Positions 32,740 through 40,141 of a DNA stretch of 40,141 nt are shown here, piece by piece. Within the stretch, counting starts at the first letter, position 1. Every line of letters starts with the position of its first letter. The notes under the pieces were generated by a model that did not search any database, was not told where the DNA came from, and worked only from the letters and a program-made list of their open reading frames with translations. A program made the translations under genes and the position numbers. The DNA is taken from the NCBI GenBank assembly GCA_014381945.1, contig JACNKQ010000026.1, positions 1 through 40,141 of the forward strand, written 5' to 3'. Source of the stretch: Actinomycetota bacterium. Lineage in GTDB: Bacteria; Actinomycetota; Acidimicrobiia; Acidimicrobiales; MedAcidi-G1.

Positions 32740-34265
32740 GCGCCGTTCGGCTCGACGGCCCGGGCGTCACGATCGCCGACGTGGTGGCGGTGGCGCGTGG
32801 CGCCGCTGTGGTCGAGTTGACCGATGCCGCTGTCGAGCGCATGGCCGCCGCCCGTTCGATCGTCGAGACGCTGGCCGGGGGCGATCCCGCCTACGGGGTG
32901 TCGACCGGGTTCGGTGCGCTCGCCACGGTGACGATCCCGCCCGGGCGGCGGGCCGACCTGCAGGCGGCGCTGGTGCGCTCGCATGCGGCGGGGATGGGGC
33001 CGCCGGTCGAGGCCGAGGTGGTGCGGGCGATGGTGTTCCTGCGGGCGCGCACGCTGGCGTTGGGGTTCAGCGGGGCCCGGCCGCTGGTGGCCGAGAGCCT
33101 GCTGGCGATGGTCAATGCGGGCATCGCCCCGCTGGTGCCCGAGTACGGGTCGTTGGGTGCGAGCGGCGACCTCGCTCCCCTGGCGCATGCGGCGTTGGCG
33201 ATGCTGGGCGAGGGCGATGTGGAGGTGGACGGCCGAGTGGTGCCGGCCGCCGAGGCGTTGGCCGCTGCCGGACTCGAGCCGCTGGTGCTGGCCGACAAGG
33301 AGGGCCTGGCGCTCACGAACGGCACCGACGGGATCCTCGGGCAGCTCTGCCTGGCCTGCCACGACGCATCTGCCCTGTTGTCGGCCGCCGATGTGTCCGC
33401 TGCGCTGACGGTCGAAGGGCTGCTGGCCACCGACCGGGCGTTCGCCGCCGACCTGCTGGCCCTGCGACCGCAGCCCGGCCAGGCCGTGAGCGCCGCCAAC
33501 CTGCGGGCGCTGCTGGCTGATTCGCCGATCGTGGCCAGCCACCGCTCCGACGACGTGCGGGTGCAGGACGCCTATTCGATCCGGTGCACGCCCCAGGTGC
33601 ACGGTGCCGCCCGCGACACGCTGGCGCATGCCGTCATGGTGGCCGAGGCCGAGTTGGCGTCGGCGATCGACAACCCGATGGTGATGCCAGACGGGCGGGT
33701 CGAGTCAGGTGGAAACTTCCACGGGGCGCCGCTGGGGTTCGCCGCCGACTTCCTCGCCATCGCCCTGGCCGAGGTGGGGGCGATCGCCGAGCGGCGCATC
33801 GACCGGGTGCTCGACCACCACCGCTCCCATGGCCTGCCGCCGTTCCTGGCCGACGACCCGGGGGTCGACTCGGGGATGATGATCGGGCAGTACACGGCGG
33901 CCGGGTTGTGTGCCGAGAACCGCCGTCTGGCGGCGCCGGCCAGCGTCGACTCGTTGCCGACGTCGGGCATGCAGGAGGACCACGTGTCGATGGCGTGGGG
34001 TGCGGTCCGCAAACTGCGTCGGCTGGTCGACAACGTGCGACGGATCCTGGCGGTCGAGATGGCGGTGTCGGCACGGGCGGTCGACCTGCGGGCGCCGCTG
34101 GTGCCGGCGGCCGGCACGGGGGCGGCGCTGGCGGCGCTGCGCGGCGAGGTCCCGGGCCCTGGCCCCGACCGCTTCCTGTCGCCCGAACTGGCAGCCGCCG
34201 AGGAACTGCTGCGCTCAGGCGCCGTGCTCGATGCCGTCGAGGAGGCCATCGGCCCCCTGGCCTGA
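32736..34265 (+). CDS. hutH: Histidine ammonia-lyase
   Basis: 509 aa. MIO prosthetic group forms from A142-S143-G144 in GSLGASGDLAPLAH. YGVSTGFG near 53-60 supplies the catalytic Tyr, and QDAYSIRCTPQVHGA, SAIDNPM, SGGNFHGAPLGF and PTSGMQEDHVSM are class signatures; the QVHG and the Glu in QEDH fit histidine over phenylalanine or tyrosine. Deaminates histidine to urocanate. Co-translated with the IclR regulator (ATGA). Confidence 0.97.
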   Translation: MSAVRLDGPGVTIADVVAVARGAAVVELTDAAVERMAAARSIVETLAGGDPAYGVSTGFGALATVTIPPGRRADLQAALVRSHAAGMGPPVEAEVVRAMVFLRARTLALGFSGARPLVAESLLAMVNAGIAPLVPEYGSLGASGDLAPLAHAALAMLGEGDVEVDGRVVPAAEALAAAGLEPLVLADKEGLALTNGTDGILGQLCLACHDASALLSAADVSAALTVEGLLATDRAFAADLLALRPQPGQAVSAANLRALLADSPIVASHRSDDVRVQDAYSIRCTPQVHGAARDTLAHAVMVAEAELASAIDNPMVMPDGRVESGGNFHGAPLGFAADFLAIALAEVGAIAERRIDRVLDHHRSHGLPPFLADDPGVDSGMMIGQYTAAGLCAENRRLAAPASVDSLPTSGMQEDHVSMAWGAVRKLRRLVDNVRRILAVEMAVSARAVDLRAPLVPAAGTGAALAALRGEVPGPGPDRFLSPELAAAEELLRSGAVLDAVEEAIGPLA

Positions 34266-34288
34266 GCCCGAGTACCCAGGTGTTCAAG

Positions 34289-34309
34289 TGGTATCTGATC
34301 TGATACCAT
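34289..34309 (+). promoter_or_regulatory. Palindromic operator overlapping a leaderless promoter
   Basis: TGGTATC (34289-34295) and GATACCA (34302-34308) are a perfect inverted repeat with a 6-nt spacer. The right arm contains the -10 box TACCAT (34304-34309), which ends 6 nt before ATG 34316; TGTTCA (34281-34286) is a possible -35 at 17 nt. A protein on this palindrome would block the promoter, as expected for autoregulation by the HTH protein encoded next. Confidence 0.65.
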
Positions 34310-34315
34310 CTTGCC

Positions 34316-34645
34316 ATGGACGCCGGCGCACTCATCCGCAGGGCCAGGAGGCGGTCAGGGCTCGGACTCCGGGCACTCGCCCGGGCGGCCGGCACCTCGC
34401 ACGCCACGCTCTCGGCCTACGAGTCGGGTTCGGTGACGCCGTCGGTCGCCACGCTCGAGCGGATCGTCGGCGCCGCCGGTTTCACCATCCAGACCGAACT
34501 CCGCCCCAGGGTCGACGCAGGCTCGCGGCTCCCCCGCGGCGAGGAGCTTGCCGCCGTGCTCGAATTGGCTGCGAAGTTCCCCGCCCGGCACTCGCCCACG
34601 CTGGAGTACCCGCCGTTCCCGCCCCGCCGGAAGGATGCATCGTGA
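34316..34645 (+). CDS. Xre-type HTH regulator, probable antitoxin
   Basis: 109 aa. Residues about 5-60 are a Cro/C1-type HTH: ALIRRARRRSGLGLRALARA, GTSHATLSAYESGSVTPS, ATLERIVGAAGF. The C-terminal half is Pro-rich and unclassified (RHSPTLEYPPFPPRRKD). Its stop overlaps the start of a nucleotidyltransferase (GTGA). HTH protein plus nucleotidyltransferase, autoregulated, is the layout of AbiE-like and MNT-type toxin-antitoxin modules. The T/A-richer promoter differs from the surrounding DNA. Confidence 0.82.
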   Translation: MDAGALIRRARRRSGLGLRALARAAGTSHATLSAYESGSVTPSVATLERIVGAAGFTIQTELRPRVDAGSRLPRGEELAAVLELAAKFPARHSPTLEYPPFPPRRKDAS

Positions 34646-35172
34646 CCTCGCTGGCCGAACAGGTGGTCGCCATCCACGGGTCGCTCGAGGCCGCCGGGAT
34701 CCCGCACGCCTTCGGCGGAGCGCTGGCGCTGGCCTGGTGCACCGAGCAGGCGCGGGGCACCATCGACATCGACGTCAACCTGTTCGTCGGCGTCGAGGAA
34801 GCCGATGCTGCGCTCGCCGCCCTGCCGGCTGAAGTGACCGTCTCGGACGCCAACCGGGCGGCGATCGCCGACGGCGGCCAGGCGAGGCTCTGGTGGGACG
34901 CCACGCCGATCGACGTATTCTTCAACACCAGCGGCTTCCACGCCGAGGCAGCCGGCCGAGCCGACCATCGATGGTTCGAGGGCACCAGGGTGCCGTTCCT
35001 CTCCTGCCGGGACCTGGCCGTCTTCAAGACGTTCTTCAACCGGACCCGCGACTGGGCCGACCTCGAGGAAATGGCCGCCGCCGGCAACCTCGACACCGCA
35101 GCGGTGGTCGGCGAGGTCGCCCGCCACCTCGGAGAGGACGACGAGCGGGTCGAGCGGCTGCGATCGCTCTGA
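34642..35172 (+). CDS. Nucleotidyltransferase, probable toxin partner of the HTH protein
   Basis: 176 aa from GTG 34642. Nucleotidyltransferase core: G25-G26 (AFGGALALAW), D42-I-D44 (TIDIDVNLF) and D91 (PIDVFF). The C-terminal helical part (DLAVFKTFFNRTRDWADLEEM) is like that of AbiEii/DUF6036-type proteins that nucleotidylate RNA or protein targets. Coupled to the HTH gene by GTGA overlap. It differs in sequence and partner from the nucleotidyltransferase at 23713, so the window carries two unrelated modules of this kind. Confidence 0.8.
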   Translation: MTSLAEQVVAIHGSLEAAGIPHAFGGALALAWCTEQARGTIDIDVNLFVGVEEADAALAALPAEVTVSDANRAAIADGGQARLWWDATPIDVFFNTSGFHAEAAGRADHRWFEGTRVPFLSCRDLAVFKTFFNRTRDWADLEEMAAAGNLDTAAVVGEVARHLGEDDERVERLRSL

Positions 35173-35208
35173 TCGGCGGGCTCCGGGGCACGCCCGGCTC
35201 GGGCGCGG

Positions 35209-35214
35209 TACGGT
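35209..35214 (+). promoter_or_regulatory. -10 box TACGGT, leaderless start of ATP-grasp operon
   Basis: TACGGT ends 6 nt before ATG 35221; no Shine-Dalgarno sequence. It separates this operon from the nucleotidyltransferase gene, which ends 48 nt upstream. Confidence 0.5.
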
Positions 35215-35220
35215 CGGCGG

Positions 35221-36705
35221 ATGACCGGCGGGCTCTTCTCCGACTACGACCGGGGCGGGTTCTTCGACGAGGCCATCGACGACGACGGTGGAGCGCGCCA
35301 CGGATACGGGCCGGTCGTCGACTGGTTCGACGCCCTGACCCCCGAGAACCTCGACTACCACGCCTCGCTGCGCGACGACCTGCTGCGCACCCGTGGCATC
35401 ACGTTCACGGTCTACGGCGAGACGTCTGGCATCGAGCGCACGTGGCCTATGGACCTGTTCCCGCGGATCATCCCGGCCGACGAGTGGGCGCTGCTCGAGC
35501 GGGGCCTGGCGCAGCGGGTCAACGCCGTGAACCGGTTCCTCGAGGATCTCTACGTCGGCGAACAGGCGATCCTCGAGGACGGGGTGGTGCCGCGTTGGCT
35601 GGTGATGTCGTCGGACGGGTTCGAACGGGAGGCGTTCAACATCGCCGTGCCGAACGGGGCCCGTTGCCTGGTGTCGGGGATCGACATCGTGCGGGGCGCC
35701 GACGGGCGGTTCCTGGTGCTCGAGGACAACCTGCGGAACCCGTCGGGCGTGTCCTATGTGTTGGAGAACCGGGCGACGATGGCCCGGGTGCTGACCGGGG
35801 CGTTCGCCGAGATGGGGATCCGGTCGGTCGACGACTACGGGCGGTCGCTGTTGTCGGCGCTGCGCAACGCCGCCCCTTCTTCCTCTGGCGACGACCCGGT
35901 GGTTGTGGTGCTGACGCCGGGCGTTTTCAACTCGGCGTACTTCGAGCATGCGTTCCTGGCACGGCAGATGGGTGTCGAGCTGGTCGAGGGCCGCGACCTG
36001 GTGGTCGACGACAACGTGGTGGCGATGCGCACCACCGGCGGGCTGCGCCGGGTCGATGTGATCTACCGGCGCATCGACGACCACTTCCTGGACCCGGTGG
36101 TGTTCGAGACCTCGTCGACGCTGGGTGTGCCCGGGCTGATGGCGGCGGTTCGGGCCGGCACGGTGACGCTCGCCAACGCCGTGGGCAACGGGGCGGCCGA
36201 CGACAAGGCCGTGTATCCGTATGTGCCCGAGATGATCCGCTACTACCTGGGCGAGGAGCCGCTGATCGACAACGCCCCCACCTATGTGTTGTGGGACGCC
36301 GACCAGCGGGCCGAGTCGGTGGCCCGTGCCGACGAGTTGGTGTGGAAGCCGGTGGCGGAGTCTGGCGGCTACGGGATCGTGATCGGCCCGTCGGCTTCGG
36401 ACGAGGAGTTGACCGATGTGCTGGCGAAGGTCGAGGCCGACCCGCGGGGCTGGATCGCCCAGGAGGTGGTGCAGCTCAGCCGGGTGCCGTCGTGTGTCGA
36501 GGGTGGGCTCGAGGGCCGCCACGTCGACCTGCGCCCGTTCGTGCTGACGGGTGCGACGATCGAGGTGCTGCCGGGCGGGCTGACCCGGGTGGCGATGCGC
36601 AAGGGGTCGCTGATCGTGAACTCGTCGCAGGGCGGCGGGTCGAAGGACACGTGGGTGCTCGAGGACCAGCCGGGCTCGCACGATCCGGGAGCAGGCGGTT
36701 TCTGA
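35221..36705 (+). CDS. Circularly permuted ATP-grasp protein
   Basis: 494 aa. TWPMDLFPRIIPADEWALLERGL, VSGIDIVRGADGRFLVLEDNLRNPSG, DVIYRRIDDHFLDP, VWKPVAESGGYGIVIGP and the C-terminal LPGGLTRVAMRKGS are hallmark blocks of the DUF404/DUF407 permuted ATP-grasp family. It is expected to activate a carboxylate with ATP to form an amide or peptide bond; product unknown. It is followed without a gap by an alpha-E gene (overlap TGATG) and a transglutaminase gene, the conserved trio predicted by comparative genomics to make and cleave an uncharacterised peptide. Confidence 0.93.
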   Translation: MTGGLFSDYDRGGFFDEAIDDDGGARHGYGPVVDWFDALTPENLDYHASLRDDLLRTRGITFTVYGETSGIERTWPMDLFPRIIPADEWALLERGLAQRVNAVNRFLEDLYVGEQAILEDGVVPRWLVMSSDGFEREAFNIAVPNGARCLVSGIDIVRGADGRFLVLEDNLRNPSGVSYVLENRATMARVLTGAFAEMGIRSVDDYGRSLLSALRNAAPSSSGDDPVVVVLTPGVFNSAYFEHAFLARQMGVELVEGRDLVVDDNVVAMRTTGGLRRVDVIYRRIDDHFLDPVVFETSSTLGVPGLMAAVRAGTVTLANAVGNGAADDKAVYPYVPEMIRYYLGEEPLIDNAPTYVLWDADQRAESVARADELVWKPVAESGGYGIVIGPSASDEELTDVLAKVEADPRGWIAQEVVQLSRVPSCVEGGLEGRHVDLRPFVLTGATIEVLPGGLTRVAMRKGSLIVNSSQGGGSKDTWVLEDQPGSHDPGAGGF

Positions 36706-37670
36706 TGCTGGCCCGTCACGCCGAGAACCTGTTCTGGGCCGGCCGCTACCTCGAGCGTGCCGAGGACACGGCGCGCATCCTCGACGCCACGCAGCACGCC
36801 ACGATCATCCGTCCGGACGCCGCCGCACAGTGGGGCGACCTGTTGACGGTCCTGCGGGTGGCGGAGGAGTTCGCCGAGGCGGACCGGTCGGTGGGTTGGC
36901 GGGAGGTGAGCGGGTTCCTGGTCGCCGATCCGGAGAACCCGGGGTCGATCGTGTCGGCGGTGGAGACGGCCCGCGAGAACCTGCGCAGCGTGCGCGAGCA
37001 GATCCCGTCGGAGTTGTGGGAGACCACCAACCGGTTCCACCTCGAGTTGGGCGAGCACGACCTCGCCGCCGAGCTGGCGGGCGAGCCGTACACGTTGTTC
37101 CAGTTCGTGAAGAACCGTTGCCAGGCGGTGGCGGGCACGATCGAGCAGAACATGCCCAGGGGCGACGGCTACCGGTTCCTCAACGTGGGTGTCCAGCTCG
37201 AGCGTGCGTTGATGACGTCTCGGTTGTTGAGCATCCGGTGGGGGCACCTCGCGTCGCGGAGTTGGGAAGATGCGCTGCTGACCCTGTCGTCGGTGTCGGC
37301 GGTGGAGGCGTTCCGGCGGGCCCACACGCCGACGACGGATCCGGCGCGGATCTCGTCGTTCCTGTTGCGGGATGCGCTGTTTCCCCGGTCGGTGCTCTAC
37401 TGCCTGACCCGGGCCGAGAAGCTGTTGGGGAACCTGGTCGACCGGGAGCCGGGGCGGGGCCGCACCGAGACGGTGCTGGGTCGGGTGCGGTCGACGCTCG
37501 AGTTCGCCGACCTCGATGCGGGTCTGGTCGACGTGCCGGCGTTCTGTGCCGAGTTGGACGACGGCATCCGTGAGGTGGCCGGGGCGATGGGCGAGCAGTA
37601 CTTCCGCAGCGGGATGCCGTTCGAAACGCATCCGCAGGCGTCGACCGTGCCGATCGTCGGCAGGAGGTAG
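36705..37670 (+). CDS. Alpha-E (DUF403) domain protein
   Basis: 321 aa, nearly all alpha-helical. The N-terminal MLARHAENLFWAGRYLERAE is diagnostic, as are FLNVGVQLERALMTSRLL and SSFLLRDALFPRSVLYCL. Many Glu/Arg residues line the predicted helices. No reaction is known; it always travels with the permuted ATP-grasp protein and is presumed its partner or a second catalytic subunit. Start overlaps the ATP-grasp stop by one base (TGATG). Confidence 0.92.
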   Translation: MLARHAENLFWAGRYLERAEDTARILDATQHATIIRPDAAAQWGDLLTVLRVAEEFAEADRSVGWREVSGFLVADPENPGSIVSAVETARENLRSVREQIPSELWETTNRFHLELGEHDLAAELAGEPYTLFQFVKNRCQAVAGTIEQNMPRGDGYRFLNVGVQLERALMTSRLLSIRWGHLASRSWEDALLTLSSVSAVEAFRRAHTPTTDPARISSFLLRDALFPRSVLYCLTRAEKLLGNLVDREPGRGRTETVLGRVRSTLEFADLDAGLVDVPAFCAELDDGIREVAGAMGEQYFRSGMPFETHPQASTVPIVGRR

Positions 37671-37675
37671 GCGGC

Positions 37676-38623
37676 GTGAGGCTCGACATCAGCAACCGGA
37701 CCCTGTTCCGGTACGACGCTCCGGTGGCGGAGTCGCACAACGAGGTGCGGGCGTGTCCGGTATCGGACCACCGTCAGAATCTGGTGGCCTACCGCCTGAG
37801 CGTGTCGCCGACGGCACGGACGATGGCGTACAACGACTACTGGGGCACCCGGGTCGATGCGTTCGGGGTGCGTGAGCCGCACCTGTCGCTCGAGATCGTG
37901 GCGGAGGCGGCGGTCGACACGTTCGAGGCGCCGCCCATGCCGATTCCGTGTGCGTGGGAGGTGTTGGAGGAGCCGTGGTTCCGTGACCGGCACCACGAGT
38001 ACCTGGAGCCCACGCCGCATGTCGGGTGGGGCGACGGCGTGGACGCTGCGGGCCGTGATGCCGTGGTGGGCGACGACGTGGTGGCCACGATCGTCGGGGT
38101 GCACGACCTGGTGCGGGAGCGGCTCGAATACGAGGCGGGGTCGACCCATATCGGTATCGCCGTCGAGGATGTGTTGTCGGAGGGCACGGGGGTGTGTCAG
38201 GACTTCGCCCATCTGGCGGTGGCTTTGTGCCGGTCGGTCGGGGTGCCGGCCCGGTATGTGTCGGGCTACCTGTTCACGTCGTCGGACCGCACCGGCGAGG
38301 ACGTGGTGGGCGACATCGTGCATGTGCAGACGCACGCCTGGTTCGAGGCGGCGGTGCCGGGGTGGGGTTGGCTGGCGCTCGACCCGACCAACGGCCACGA
38401 GGTCGGGGTGCGCCACGTCAAGATCGGCCACGGCCGCGACTACGACGACGTGCCGCCGCTGCGGGGGTCGATTTCGGGCGGCGCCGAGGCGGAGGCGGGC
38501 ACGAATGTCGAGATCCGCCGCATGGACCCGACCCAGCAGGCGGCGGTGGTGCAGCCGCCGGTCACGATGTCCCAGTTCGACCACCTTCCGATCCAATCCC
38601 AGCAGCAGCAACAGCAGCAGTAG
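37676..38623 (+). CDS. Transglutaminase-like cysteine peptidase with polyQ tail
   Basis: 315 aa. N-terminal bacterial transglutaminase-associated beta domain (RLDISNRTLFRYDAPVAESH) and papain-like core with Cys in GTGVCQDFAHLAV, His in VQTHAWFEA and Asp in LALDPTNGHEV: full triad. Probably an amidase or peptidase acting on the product of the ATP-grasp enzyme. GTG start with AGGAGG overlapping the previous stop. The last eight residues are S-Q7, encoded by a CAG/CAA run directly before the stop; this tail is not part of the domain and may vary by slippage. No signal peptide. Confidence 0.92.
   Translation: MRLDISNRTLFRYDAPVAESHNEVRACPVSDHRQNLVAYRLSVSPTARTMAYNDYWGTRVDAFGVREPHLSLEIVAEAAVDTFEAPPMPIPCAWEVLEEPWFRDRHHEYLEPTPHVGWGDGVDAAGRDAVVGDDVVATIVGVHDLVRERLEYEAGSTHIGIAVEDVLSEGTGVCQDFAHLAVALCRSVGVPARYVSGYLFTSSDRTGEDVVGDIVHVQTHAWFEAAVPGWGWLALDPTNGHEVGVRHVKIGHGRDYDDVPPLRGSISGGAEAEAGTNVEIRRMDPTQQAAVVQPPVTMSQFDHLPIQSQQQQQQQ
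38600..38620 (+). repeat. CAG/CAA trinucleotide run at the end of the transglutaminase gene
   Basis: Seven codons, three CAG, one CAA, three CAG, directly followed by TAG. Encodes the terminal polyglutamine. Confidence 0.9.
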
Positions 38624-38644
38624 TAGGAGCAGGCGGGGGCTGGT

Positions 38645-39358
38645 TCAGTCGTCGTATCCGGGGATGCAGCGCTCCATGATGTCGACGTCGAAGTAGTTCT
38701 CTCGGGGGCCGGTCAGCCTCAAGACCTCGAAGCGGACGACGTCTGCTTCGGTGAGGCCATCGGTGAAGCAGTCGACGTTCCCGATCCCGTATGCGTTGCC
38801 CTGCATCCAGACCTTTTCGACGAGGTCGGCGCAGGTGGCGACCGGATCGACGACGGCGTGTGCGTCCTCGACGCTCATCGGCAGCCAGATGTCGCCGATG
38901 AAGTCGATCGTCCCACCGAATCCCATCGCGACCATCATCTCGGTGACGATGCAGAGTGCCTCGTCTTCGCTCAGGTAGGGGCCGTAGACGGGGATTTCCT
39001 GGCGGTTCTCGACGAAGCGGTCGGCGAACTCCTTCAGTGCATCGACGGTTTCTGCGCTCAACTCATTGCCGAGTGCCTCGGCGGCAGCCGCTTCGGCCTC
39101 GTCCGGCTCGAGCCCCCGGGTCTCGTAGAGGTTGACGAGTTCGTCCTCGATCGCAGCGGCCACGTCGAGCGTGGTGGTGGTCGAGGTGGTGGTCGAAGTG
39201 GAGGTCGAAGTGGTGGTCGAAGTGGAGGTCGTGGAAGTGGTCGCGGTCGTGGTCGTGGAAGTGGTGGTTTCGACGGCTCGGTCCTCGGTGCTGGAGCCGC
39301 AGGCGGCGGTGCCGGCCAGAAGGGCGAGGGCCAGGCCGAGGGAACGGAAGGTGCTCAT
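38645..39358 (-). CDS. Lipoprotein with Thr/Ser linker
   Basis: 237 aa. Signal peptide ending L-A-G-T-A-A-C20, a likely though imperfect lipobox. Residues 31-63 are only Thr, Ser and one Ala, a flexible wall-spanning linker probably open to glycosylation. The folded part (about 64-237) has a helical segment (LDVAAAIEDELVNLYETRGL) and three Cys (CIVTEM, CADLVEK, CFTDGL/CIPGYDD region) able to form disulfides; no known domain recognised. ATG 39358 overlaps the stop of the PemK-like gene (ATGA). Reminiscent of the Spy-like lipoprotein at 12708 only in general layout. Confidence 0.75.
   Translation of the reverse strand: MSTFRSLGLALALLAGTAACGSSTEDRAVETTTSTTTTATTSTTSTSTTTSTSTSTTTSTTTTLDVAAAIEDELVNLYETRGLEPDEAEAAAAEALGNELSAETVDALKEFADRFVENRQEIPVYGPYLSEDEALCIVTEMMVAMGFGGTIDFIGDIWLPMSVEDAHAVVDPVATCADLVEKVWMQGNAYGIGNVDCFTDGLTEADVVRFEVLRLTGPRENYFDVDIMERCIPGYDD
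39170..39268. repeat. Low-complexity coding repeat (Thr/Ser linker)
   Basis: Imperfect repeats of GTGGTGGTCGAAGTGGAGGTCGA-like units (plus strand) encode the linker of the lipoprotein. Purely compositional and likely to differ in length between strains. Confidence 0.7.
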
Positions 39359-39918
39359 CGGAGGACCCACTTCCTGTCGACCTCGGAGAGGGTGCCGACG
39401 AGTTCGTGGATGTCGCTACGCGGGATCACGGTCTCTGCGTGTTCGAGGATCGACTTGTGGTCGAGGCCGATGGACTTCGAGTCCTTGAGGCGTTGGCCCT
39501 TGCCCTCGGCGTTGCGACTGAACAAGGCGCGTACGGCGACGAAGTCCCGCTCGACCCGGACGACGACCGCCGGCCGGTTCTTGGAATCGACGTCCGGATT
39601 GGTCCGGTCTTCGATCCCGTCAAAGGGGATGGTGGCGACGACGACCACGCCGGGTTCGAGGTCGAGCGTTTCGGGCGGGATGTAGGGCTCGCCGTCGATG
39701 TAGAGCAGCGCCTCGGGCTCCGGCTCGGGTGGTCCGAGCAGTTCGATCGTGGAGCCCTTTCGACGGACCTGCATCTCGACGGTCTGTGCGTTCACCCAGC
39801 CCAGATTGACGAGGTGTTCGGGAACCGGCAGCGTCTCGCCCCCGTCGGCGGGCCGCCAGAACCACTCACCCTTCTTATTGGGGCCGGAGACGACCACCTT
39901 CTCGAGCCGGGTGCCCAT
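39355..39918 (-). CDS. PemK/MazF-like domain protein with N-terminal extension
   Basis: 187 aa. Residues about 88-185 look like the PemK/MazF SH3-like fold: GVVVVATIPFD, then K113-N-RPAVVVRV (the K-x-R-P-x-V-V core), FVAVRALFSR and a closing VIPRSDIHELVGTLSEVD. The first 85 residues (RLEKVVVSGPNKKGEWFWRP and a Pro/Glu-rich EPEPEALLY stretch) are not part of a MazF toxin and are unclassified. No antitoxin gene is adjacent; instead the stop overlaps a lipoprotein start (ATGA), so it may be a non-toxic relative. Start ATG 39918. Confidence 0.5.
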   Translation of the reverse strand: MGTRLEKVVVSGPNKKGEWFWRPADGGETLPVPEHLVNLGWVNAQTVEMQVRRKGSTIELLGPPEPEPEALLYIDGEPYIPPETLDLEPGVVVVATIPFDGIEDRTNPDVDSKNRPAVVVRVERDFVAVRALFSRNAEGKGQRLKDSKSIGLDHKSILEHAETVIPRSDIHELVGTLSEVDRKWVLR

Positions 39919-40141
39919 CAGCGCGACGCTTCTCTCATACCTCCCGAGTCTCCCCCACCTGTGACACCGGGTGTCGGCGGGTCAGTCCTCGAGCACTAAC
40001 GGTGCGCCCCGCCCCCCCCCCTTCTCCCCCGACGCTCGGTCTCCCCTCTCACCTCTCCTTACGACAACCACTGTGTGATCAATCTCGCCGCCGCGCGACC
40101 GCCGTGCCGCGACTGCCTCTTGACCCCCCGGATCCCGCTCC
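39919..40141. other. Non-coding end of window
   Basis: No supported gene in 223 bp. It holds a small hairpin (GACACCGGGTGTC, 39963-39975), a run of nine C (40013-40021), CT-rich sequence and the 16-bp element at 40065-40080. Confidence 0.5.
40065..40080. repeat. 16-bp element, inverted match to 14886-14901
   Basis: CAACCACTGTGTGATC is the exact reverse complement of 14886-14901. The GATCAC core also recurs in the palindromic repeats at 14960-15024, which suggests a dispersed non-coding element, though the end of this copy may lie beyond the window. Confidence 0.5.

Noticed and set aside
34893-35172. Frameshift in the nucleotidyltransferase gene
   Set aside because: The overlapping frame is a shadow; the gene itself has all catalytic residues and a clean GTGA-coupled start and stop.
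34893-37670. 925-codon plus frame covering three genes
   Set aside because: The first part is the shadow of the nucleotidyltransferase and ATP-grasp genes; only the alpha-E part from 36705 is coding.
40013-40021. C9 run as assembly artefact or phase-variable tract
   Set aside because: It lies in non-coding DNA near the window edge with no promoter or gene to switch; nothing can be concluded.

Overview
The window is a dense, very GC-rich stretch of bacterial chromosome, with short gaps, many 4-nt ATGA/GTGA gene overlaps, and GTG starts. GC content, an initiator tRNA with encoded CCA, an EthA-type Baeyer-Villiger monooxygenase and many apparently leaderless promoters (TANNNT 6-7 nt before the start codon) suggest an actinobacterium, possibly a marine Acidimicrobiia-like lineage. 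That placement is inference; no marker-gene comparison was made. No IS element, prophage or CRISPR array was seen, and no gap without a gene exceeds 300 bases.

Layout. (1) 1-4795, minus: a catabolic operon starting from a clear TTGACG-N17-GACAAT promoter: M20/ArgE-like deacylase, acyl-CoA dehydrogenase-like flavoprotein, RidA-family protein, Rieske oxygenase, DUF1028 protein and the start of a further enzyme, perhaps a class III aminotransferase. (2) 4863-7670: MFS exporter divergent from an EthA-like monooxygenase. (3) 7685-12697: tryptophan 2,3-dioxygenase plus arylformamidase (first two kynurenine-pathway steps), divergent from two PhyH-type Fe(II)/2-oxoglutarate oxygenases and an amidase. 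(4) 12708-14830: Spy-like lipoprotein, initiator tRNA-fMet with a terminator, a Phd-type antitoxin without a recognisable toxin, an alpha/beta hydrolase. (5) 14831-15033: an 11-bp tandem array and tandem palindromic repeats. (6) 15034-23705: ectoine hydrolase (DoeA)-like M24 protein with an M20 deacylase, divergent from a PhyH oxygenase, a second creatinase-like M24 protein, a fused HyuA/HyuB 5-oxoprolinase/hydantoinase and a broken EutA/maleate-isomerase-like gene. (7) 23713-26402: nucleotidyltransferase with a small partner, a GlcD-like FAD dehydrogenase, a DUF971 protein. (8) 26405-34265: a histidine-utilisation (hut) locus: hutU, a peptide-deformylase homologue, hutF, hutI and a PhnD-like binding protein on minus; an IclR regulator and hutH on plus, with a perfect palindrome between. 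(9) 34289-35172: HTH/nucleotidyltransferase pair with a palindromic operator over its promoter. (10) 35221-38623: circularly permuted ATP-grasp, alpha-E and transglutaminase genes. (11) 38645-39918: PemK/MazF-like protein overlapping a Thr/Ser-linker lipoprotein.

The common theme is catabolism of nitrogen compounds: histidine, tryptophan, probably ectoine, acylated amino acids and cyclic amides. The most interesting hypothesis is that the deformylase homologue inside the hut operon supplies the N-formylglutamate deformylation that HutF makes necessary, since no hutG is present in the window.
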